From positions 1-11,267 of the forward strand of contig CADCQV010000339.1 of assembly GCA_902803625.1 (NCBI GenBank): 11,267 bases of DNA. The letters run 5' to 3'. The translations under genes and the position numbers were made by a program. Source of the DNA: an uncultured Lachnospiraceae bacterium. Its GTDB lineage: Bacteria > Bacillota > Clostridia > Lachnospirales > Lachnospiraceae. The notes under the pieces were generated by a model, which did not search any database, was not told the origin of the DNA, and was given only the letters and a program-made list of their open reading frames with translations. Numbering within the stretch: position 1 is the stretch's first letter; the number at the start of each line of letters is the position of its first letter. Positions 7,032 to 11,267 of this stretch are shown in pieces.

Positions 7032-8291
7032 ATGGGGTTACTTTCGATACGTGTGAAGCTTATTCTGCTCTGTGTGATCGGGGTGTTGAGTACACTGACC
7101 CTGGTCATTATGGATGTCGGGAATATTTCCGACGGGATCTCCATCACCACGGGTATTGTCCTGATGCTTTTTCAGATACTGGTCGCAGTCTATATCACAG
7201 CCAATATCGGCAGAGCAATGAAGATAAGTATTGACTATATTGAGAGGATGTCTACGGGGAATTTCACCCAGGATCTTCCCGACGAGCTGAAGGACAGGCA
7301 GGACGACTTCGGAAACCTGGGGGACAGCCTGAAAGAAATGAAGCTTTCCGTCGGAGCACTTATTGGTGCGGTAAAGGGACAGGCCGATGATATTGAGGAG
7401 GCTGTTGAAAGCATCAATGAAAGTGTGGGAGAGCTGAATCTGAGCATAGAGGATGTGGCAATGTCCGTTGGTGCCCTTGCGTCGGGAATGGATGAGACGG
7501 CAGCCTCGGCAGCGGAAATAAAGGAAACCTCCGAGCTTATCAAGGTATCCACGGAGGATATGGCAAAAAGAGCCGAGGACGGAGCGAATGAGGTAAAGGC
7601 GATTTCCGACCGCTCCACAAAGACCGCTGAGGAAACAAGCATGAGACAGAGAAATGTGAAGGCCTTAAGCAATGAGATAAGCGGAAGGCTCTCGAAGGCT
7701 CTGGAGGATGCAAAGGTCGTTAAGGAAATAGATGTGCTTACGGAATCCATAATGGCCATAACAAACGAGACCAACCTTTTAGCTCTTAATGCCGCCATAG
7801 AGGCTGCCAGCGCGGGAGAAGCGGGACGGGGCTTTGCGGTTGTGGCCGATGAGATCAGGAGCCTTGCCGAACAGAGTAAGGACACGGTTGTGAAGATACA
7901 GAACGTGACACAGGCGGTTACGGGATCTGTGGGCAATTTGTCCGAGGATTCCGGCAAGCTGCTCGATTTTGTTGAGACCGACGTTGCGGAAATGCTGGAG
8001 GATTTCAGTGCCGCCACCGAGCAGTACGGGAAAGACGTAAAATATATGGATTCCCTTGTTTCCGGTTTCGCGGACACGGCTTCAGAGCTGAATCAGCAGA
8101 TAATGGGGATACTGAACAGCATTGACGGTATCAGCGATGCTTCCCAGGCAGGAGCGGAGAGTACGAATATGATCGCCCGCAGTACGGACAATATCAGGGA
8201 GAAGTCCGCACTTGTGGTGAAGGAAGCGGAAAAGACCAGAGACACAGTGGAGATACTGGACTATGAGGTCTCCAAAATTGCGGTGCTGTGA
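7032..8291 (+). CDS. Methyl-accepting chemotaxis protein with minimal extracellular part
   Basis: This 419-residue chemoreceptor has two hydrophobic helices close together (about residues 7-27 and 38-58), separated by only about ten residues (DVGNISDGIS), so there is no periplasmic or extracellular sensor domain. A HAMP-like linker follows (about 59-112). The cytoplasmic signalling antiparallel coiled coil then runs to the end, with the CheA/CheW-binding hairpin tip at 246-268 (ETNLLALNAAIEAASAGEAG and following GRGF) and then AVVADEIRSLAEQS. The helices are rich in Ala, Glu and Ser pairs that could serve as methylation sites. It has no C-terminal CheR-tethering pentapeptide. The ATG at 7032 follows GGAGG (7019-7023). 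A TATAGT at 6992-6997 could be a -10, but I see no matching -35 or flagellar sigma promoter. Possible roles are sensing membrane state, an internal cue or a partner protein, or acting as an accessory in a receptor array. There are no other che genes in the window. Confidence 0.94.
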   Translation: MGLLSIRVKLILLCVIGVLSTLTLVIMDVGNISDGISITTGIVLMLFQILVAVYITANIGRAMKISIDYIERMSTGNFTQDLPDELKDRQDDFGNLGDSLKEMKLSVGALIGAVKGQADDIEEAVESINESVGELNLSIEDVAMSVGALASGMDETAASAAEIKETSELIKVSTEDMAKRAEDGANEVKAISDRSTKTAEETSMRQRNVKALSNEISGRLSKALEDAKVVKEIDVLTESIMAITNETNLLALNAAIEAASAGEAGRGFAVVADEIRSLAEQSKDTVVKIQNVTQAVTGSVGNLSEDSGKLLDFVETDVAEMLEDFSAATEQYGKDVKYMDSLVSGFADTASELNQQIMGILNSIDGISDASQAGAESTNMIARSTDNIREKSALVVKEAEKTRDTVEILDYEVSKIAVL

Positions 8292-8339
8292 TCAATCGCG
8301 GGCAATGATGCGTAATTGAATGGCACTGAGAGAAGCGCC

Positions 8340-8402
8340 TGTCATTCTGAGCGAAGTGTCTGTCATTCTGAGCGAAACACCTGTCATTCTGAGCGAAGCG
8401 AA
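8340..8402 (+). repeat. 21-bp tandem array of repeat left arms (three units)
   Basis: TGTCATTCTGAGCGAA occurs at 8340, 8361 and 8382, giving an exact 21-base period. The variable last bases of the units are GTGTC, ACACC and GCGAA. The third unit continues into the full palindrome. A short forward reading frame here (8320-8505) encodes repeated VILSE and is a by-product of the repeat rather than a gene. Confidence 0.9.
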
Positions 8403-8445
8403 GAATCTTAAAGATCCTTCGTCGCTTTCGCTCCTCAGGATGACA
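8382..8445. repeat. Full copy of the interspersed palindromic repeat
   Basis: The left arm (8382-8409, TGTCATTCTGAG...GAATCTT) and right arm (8410-8445, AAAGATCC...CTCAGGATGACA) form an imperfect 64-base palindrome. The outer 12 bases pair with a single mismatch, which becomes G-U in RNA, and the centre AATCTT/AAGATC is also self-complementary apart from one position. Located between the chemoreceptor and DUF4317 genes, it could fold into a long hairpin at the end of the chemoreceptor transcript. It is similar to repeats scattered in intergenic regions of many bacterial genomes. Confidence 0.88.
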
Positions 8446-8463
8446 AAGGGGCAGAAGTCCTCA

Positions 8464-8479
8464 GGATGGAAAAACATCC
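8464..8479 (+). other. Small hairpin downstream of the palindromic repeat
   Basis: GGATG (8464-8468) pairs with CATCC (8475-8479) around a GAAAAA loop. Just before it CCTCAGGATG (8459-8468) repeats part of the right arm. No T run follows, so I do not call it a terminator. It may be a decayed repeat copy. Confidence 0.4.
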
Positions 8480-8497
8480 AGTGGACCCCGCACAAGA

Positions 8498-8522
8498 CAG
8501 CTTAGCGCTCTTCATGATGACA
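8498..8522 (+). repeat. Degenerate right-arm copy of the palindromic repeat
   Basis: CAGCTTAGCGCTCTTCATGATGACA resembles the stretch at 8421-8445 (TCGCTTTCGCTCCTCAGGATGACA) with several substitutions, and ends in the same TGACA. It lies 31 bases before the DUF4317 start. With the pieces upstream it makes most of the 262-base region between the chemoreceptor and DUF4317 genes repeat-derived. Confidence 0.55.
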
Positions 8523-8553
8523 AAAACGCAGACATGTGAAAGTGTTTTGATAA

Positions 8554-9705
8554 ATGAATAAATTAGAAATCTCAGAGATAAGAAAGCAATTTACAATAGA
8601 CAGATACACTATTGACAATATCTGCATCTGTTATGTGGGAAGCGAAAAGGAAAAGAAGCTCATTACACGGGATGCATTCGGCTCCCTTCCCGAGGAGGAG
8701 ATGTATAAGTATCTGAAGTTCTTCAAGAAAGCGCTTTCGGGGACTGTCGGGAAAAACCTTATAAATCTGGATTTTCCTCTTTCAGAGGAAATGCAGGATG
8801 GGAAGCAGGAGCTTCTCCTGAAGCTACGGGACAGCAGACTTGATGATGATGCTGTCCTTGAAAGTTTTTATGACAGGGTCATCGGAAATTATGAAGCCCC
8901 TGACAAGTACTGCATAATCATTATGCATGCTGTTTACGATATTCCGGGGAAATCCCGTAATGAAGAGCTTATGGATGATCTATCCGACAATGTCTATGAC
9001 TTTACCCTTACTCTTATAAGTCCCGTGGAGCTTCGGGACGGGGAGCTTGGATACGATCCGGAGAATAACAGGATAGGGGAGCTTACACGGGAGTGGGTGC
9101 TTCATGACCCCGATAAGGCCTTTCTGTTTCCGGCTTTCAATGACAGAACCTCCGATATACATTCGGTTCTCTATTATTCAAAAAAGTGTGAGGAGCTGCA
9201 GCCGGATTTCATCGGTTCGATGTTCGGAGCCGACCCGCCGCTTACAGCCGGAGATCAGAAGGATGTCTTTAATATGCTGGTGTCCTCTGTCTGTGCAGAG
9301 GAGGGAGATGTGGAGGTTATGAAGAATATCCATGACTCCCTGACAGATATGATAGAGGAAAATAAGGATAATCCCGAGCCTCTCATTATCGGAAAGAGCG
9401 AGGTGAAGAAGATTCTTTCGGAAAGCGGGGTTTCCGGAGAGAAGCTAAAGGATTTTGATACCCATTTCGACGATATCGCCGGGGATGAGGCTGATATCGT
9501 GGTATCGAACCTTCCGGGAGTAAAGAAATTCAATATTTCGACGCCGGATATAGACATACGGGTGAATGCAGACTTTGTTGACAGGGTAGAAGCGAGATAC
9601 GTTGACGGAAGGCAGTGCATAGTGATCGCTGTGGATGACCATGTCAAGGTAAACGGAGTAGACGTAAGAACGCTGCTTCCCGGCAGCAGGGATCAGGGAG
9701 CCTGA
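8554..9705 (+). CDS. DUF4317-family protein of unknown function
   Basis: The 383-residue protein matches, from memory, the DUF4317 family found in Clostridia. The N-terminus MNKLEISEIRKQFTIDRYTI, the ICYVGSEKEKK segment, LPEEEMYKYLKFFKKALSGTVGKNLINLDFP (45-75) and SVLYYSKKCEELQPDFI (204-220) are the recognisable blocks. No signal peptide, membrane helix or known catalytic motif is visible, so it is probably a soluble cytoplasmic protein. Residues 100-190 look alpha/beta, 230-310 mainly helical and acidic, and 311-375 beta-rich (DIDIRVNADFVDRVEARYV and a VKVNGVDV end). The ATG at 8554 is chosen because family proteins start with MNKxEI, although no good Shine-Dalgarno site precedes it. It ends only 6 bases before ispF, so it heads the ispF-cysE-cysS operon. 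Its function is unknown. Confidence 0.88.
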   Translation: MNKLEISEIRKQFTIDRYTIDNICICYVGSEKEKKLITRDAFGSLPEEEMYKYLKFFKKALSGTVGKNLINLDFPLSEEMQDGKQELLLKLRDSRLDDDAVLESFYDRVIGNYEAPDKYCIIIMHAVYDIPGKSRNEELMDDLSDNVYDFTLTLISPVELRDGELGYDPENNRIGELTREWVLHDPDKAFLFPAFNDRTSDIHSVLYYSKKCEELQPDFIGSMFGADPPLTAGDQKDVFNMLVSSVCAEEGDVEVMKNIHDSLTDMIEENKDNPEPLIIGKSEVKKILSESGVSGEKLKDFDTHFDDIAGDEADIVVSNLPGVKKFNISTPDIDIRVNADFVDRVEARYVDGRQCIVIAVDDHVKVNGVDVRTLLPGSRDQGA

Positions 9706-9711
9706 AGTGAT

Positions 9712-10236
9712 ATGAGGATAGGAAAGGGTTATGACGTACACAGGCTCGTTCCGGGCAGGGACCTGATCATAGGAGGGGTGAAGATACCCTATGAGAAAGG
9801 GCTTCTCGGACACTCCGATGCGGATGTTCTGATCCACGCTATAATGGATGCGCTTCTCGGTGCTGCGGCTCTTGGAGACATAGGACAGCATTTCCCCGAT
9901 ACCTCGGATGAATTCAAGGATGCGTCCTCTGTGAGGCTCTTAAAAAGAGTAGGAGAGCTTATCGCGGAAGAAAGATATTTTGTCGGAAATATAGATGCCA
10001 TAATCATCGCGGAAAAGCCGAAGATGCGGCCATATATTGACAGGATGACCGATATCATCTCCGAAGCCCTGGAGCTTGACAGGGACCAGGTGAACATCAA
10101 GGCCACAACAGAGGAAGGCCTCGGCTTCACCGGAGAAGGAAAGGGAATTGCTGCCGAGGCGGTCTGCATACTTATGAGGGCAACGGAAATGGTGATGAAT
10201 AATGGGTGCTGCGCGACTTGTGAAAAAAGACATTAA
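9712..10236 (+). CDS. ispF: 2-C-methyl-D-erythritol 2,4-cyclodiphosphate synthase
   Basis: IspF catalyses the cyclisation of 4-diphosphocytidyl-2-C-methyl-D-erythritol 2-phosphate to the 2,4-cyclodiphosphate, releasing CMP, in the MEP pathway for isoprenoid precursors. It acts as a cytoplasmic homotrimer. The metal ligands are in the expected places: D8 and H10 in GYDVHR, and H42 in VLIHAIMDALLG. GHSDAD (33-38), GDIGQHFPDT (55-64), KATTEEGLGFTGEGKGIAAEAV (130-151, with the cytidine-site Thr/Glu) and PKMRPYI (103-109) complete the signature. The fold is normally about 157-160 residues. This protein has 174, with a tail (about 156-174) containing GCCATCEKRH, encoded partly within the overlap with cysE. 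The ATG follows the DUF4317 stop by 6 bases, with only a weak GGGAG upstream, so translation is probably coupled. No ispD is adjacent in the window. Confidence 0.95.
   Translation: MRIGKGYDVHRLVPGRDLIIGGVKIPYEKGLLGHSDADVLIHAIMDALLGAAALGDIGQHFPDTSDEFKDASSVRLLKRVGELIAEERYFVGNIDAIIIAEKPKMRPYIDRMTDIISEALELDRDQVNIKATTEEGLGFTGEGKGIAAEAVCILMRATEMVMNNGCCATCEKRH
10191..10196 (+). promoter_or_regulatory. Ribosome binding site for cysE inside ispF
   Basis: GGTGAT matches the 3' half of the consensus AGGAGGTGAT and lies 5 bases from the ATG at 10202. It supports the ATG over a GTG at 10220-10222, which has no upstream purine run. Confidence 0.5.
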
Positions 10237-10942
10237 TCTGATAAAGAATTATATTGAGGACGAGATAAGGGTCGTCCGGGAGAGGGATCCTGCCATACAC
10301 AATAAATGGGAGGTTTTTCTCTATTCCAGCTTCTGGGCGGTGCTGATGTACAGGATAGCCCACAGGTTTTATCTAAAAAAGCACTACTTTACGGCGAGGC
10401 TCATCTCGCAGATAGCGCGTAACCAAACGGGTATAGAGATACATCCCGGAGCGGAGATCGGAAAGGGCTTCTTCATCGATCACGGCTCAGGGGTTGTGGT
10501 TGGTGAGACCACGGTAATAGGGAATAATGTTACCCTGTATCAGGGGGTAACCCTCGGAGGAACCGGAAAGGAAAAAGGAAAGCGCCATCCGACATTAAAG
10601 GATAATGTGATGGTTTCCGTCGGAGCCAAGGTCCTCGGCTCCTTCACCATAGGAGAGAATACAAAGATAGGCGCCGGCTCTGTTGTGCTAAATGAGATCC
10701 CCGCGAACTGTACCGTGGTCGGGGTTCCCGGAAAGATCGTAAAACGCGGCGATGCGGAAATGCCGAGAAAGACCATGGATCAGGTACATCTTCCGGATCC
10801 CATACAGGATGATATCAATACATTAAAGCATGCCGATACCGAGATCACAAACCAGCTTCTTTCACTGAAGGATACGGTAAAGGAACTAAAAAGGGAAATT
10901 GAGAAGGGAAAAATAAAGGACAGCTCCAATGAGGATATTTAA
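10202..10942 (+). CDS. cysE: Serine O-acetyltransferase
   Basis: CysE transfers acetyl from acetyl-CoA to L-serine, giving O-acetylserine, the committed step of cysteine synthesis. The 246-residue protein has a short N-terminal helical region (1-75, with the family-typical FWAVLMYRIAHRFY) and a left-handed beta-helix of hexapeptide repeats (about 78-180). The catalytic pair is present: DHG with D93 and H94, and H129 in GKRHPT. GGTGKEKGKRHPT (119-131) and VVGVPGKIV (172-180) are diagnostic. After the beta-helix a polar tail (about 195-246) contains a probable coiled coil and ends NEDI. In characterised CysE proteins a C-terminal Ile inserts into the active site of the O-acetylserine sulfhydrylase, so this tail may serve the same purpose. 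It overlaps ispF by 35 bases and cysS by 14. No T-box or other leader is visible, and expression presumably depends on the upstream operon promoter. Confidence 0.95.
   Translation: MGAARLVKKDINLIKNYIEDEIRVVRERDPAIHNKWEVFLYSSFWAVLMYRIAHRFYLKKHYFTARLISQIARNQTGIEIHPGAEIGKGFFIDHGSGVVVGETTVIGNNVTLYQGVTLGGTGKEKGKRHPTLKDNVMVSVGAKVLGSFTIGENTKIGAGSVVLNEIPANCTVVGVPGKIVKRGDAEMPRKTMDQVHLPDPIQDDINTLKHADTEITNQLLSLKDTVKELKREIEKGKIKDSSNEDI
10915..10920 (+). promoter_or_regulatory. Ribosome binding site for cysS inside cysE
   Basis: AAAGGA lies 8 bases before the ATG at 10929. It fixes the cysS start even though that places the start inside the cysE coding region. Confidence 0.7.
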
Positions 10943-11267
10943 TACACTTACGAGAAAAAAAGAGGAATTTAAGCCCATAAAGGAAGGGACCCTGTCTATG
11001 TATGTCTGCGGCCCAACGGTCTATAATCTTATTCACATAGGCAATGCAAGGCCGATGATAGTATTTGACACCTTCAGACGCTATATGACCCACAGGGGCT
11101 ATGAAGTAAACTATGTCTCCAATTTTACCGATGTGGACGACAAGATCATAGCAAGGGCAAATGAAGAGGGCGTAAGCTCAGATGAGATATCCGAAAGGTA
11201 TATAGCGGAGTGCAAAAAGGATATGGAGGGACTGAATGTCCTGCCTGCAACGGTCCATCCCAGGGCA
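10929..11267 (+). CDS. cysS: Cysteinyl-tRNA synthetase, N-terminal part (cut by window edge)
   Basis: The frame from ATG 10929 stays open for 113 codons to the end of the window. It begins MRIFNTLTRKKEEF and contains MYVCGPTVYNLIHIGNARP (residues 24-42). This gives the zinc-binding Cys (C27), the class I HIGN form of the HIGH motif (36-39) and the ARP that follows. NYVSNFTDVDDKIIARANEEG (60-80) is the next conserved block. The enzyme joins cysteine to tRNA-Cys in the cytoplasm. The full protein is usually about 460-470 residues, so roughly a quarter is visible. The KMSKS loop and the remaining zinc ligands lie outside the window. Its start overlaps the cysE end by 14 bases, and a strong AAAGGA site precedes it. 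In Bacillus the same cysE-cysS pair continues with mrnC and rlmB, so those genes may follow here. Confidence 0.96.
   Translation, partial: MRIFNTLTRKKEEFKPIKEGTLSMYVCGPTVYNLIHIGNARPMIVFDTFRRYMTHRGYEVNYVSNFTDVDDKIIARANEEGVSSDEISERYIAECKKDMEGLNVLPATVHPRA

Noticed and set aside
6980..7234. 84-codon forward frame just after the ketopantoate reductase-like gene
   Set aside because: It runs out of frame through the start of the chemoreceptor gene, which has a strong binding site and clear domains.
7235..8077. Long minus-strand open frame opposite the chemoreceptor (280 codons)
   Set aside because: It is a shadow of the Ala/Glu/Ser-rich coiled-coil gene on the plus strand. The translation is Ser/Ala-rich low complexity without motifs.
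8340..8402. Possible CRISPR array
   Set aside because: The 21-base period leaves only about 5 variable bases between 16-base identical cores, far too little for spacers, and no cas genes are present.
8320..8505. 61-codon forward frame with repeated VILSE, and its minus-strand counterpart at 8292-8495
   Set aside because: Both lie wholly inside the palindromic repeat array, so the repeated peptide is a translation of repeated DNA. There is no ribosome binding site and no protein-like composition.
10929..10942. T-box or other cysteine-responsive leader before cysS
   Set aside because: cysS starts inside cysE with no intergenic space. No T-box structure could fit, and none is apparent before the operon head at 8554 either.

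Overview
The window looks like ordinary chromosomal DNA from a low-to-mid-GC Firmicute, most likely a Lachnospiraceae (Butyrivibrio- or Roseburia-like) bacterium. This is inferred from a class III fructose-1,6-bisphosphatase, a DUF4317-type protein, a Bacillus-like ispF-cysE-cysS order, strong purine-rich Shine-Dalgarno sites, frequent AGG and ATA codons, and GTG/TTG starts. I see no rRNA, tRNA, CRISPR array, integrase, transposase or recognisable phage gene.

Layout. Bases 1-351 hold the C-terminal end of an unrecognised gene. Then come fbp (411-2372, gluconeogenesis) and a two-gene operon: an SPFH/stomatin-like membrane scaffold (2453-3361) and a small single-pass membrane protein (3358-3759) whose GTG start overlaps the SPFH stop. 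Convergent to these, and overlapping the last 23 bases, is a large minus-strand gene for a SNF2-family helicase with an N-terminal helix-hairpin-helix (3737-5863, TTG start). A 197-bp divergent intergenic region carries repeat fragments. It is followed by a ketopantoate reductase-like gene (6061-6978) and a chemoreceptor with almost no extracellular part (7032-8291). A 262-bp intergenic region (8292-8553) is built largely of palindromic repeat pieces. After it a tightly packed operon runs to the window edge: DUF4317 protein (8554-9705), ispF (9712-10236), cysE (10202-10942) and the start of cysS (10929-11267, cut by the edge).

How the genes work together. The last operon combines isoprenoid precursor synthesis (IspF), the first step of cysteine synthesis (CysE) and charging of tRNA-Cys (CysS). 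It is a reduced version of the Bacillus ispD-ispF-gltX-cysE-cysS cluster, with an uncharacterised DUF4317 gene at its head. The SPFH protein and its small partner are probably a membrane microdomain pair. Fbp, PanE, the SNF2 protein and the chemoreceptor have no obvious functional link with one another.

The most notable non-coding signal is an interspersed palindromic repeat family, with TGTCATTCTGAGCGAA-type left arms and CTCCTCAGGATGACA-type right arms. It occupies three intergenic regions, in one place as a 21-bp tandem array next to a full palindrome, and in another inside a second, unrelated inverted repeat. I found no convincing new defence or mobile system. The best leads for new biology are the SPFH/small membrane protein pair, the HhH-SNF2 protein, the DUF4317 gene at the head of the ispF-cysE-cysS operon, and the CysE C-terminal tail.
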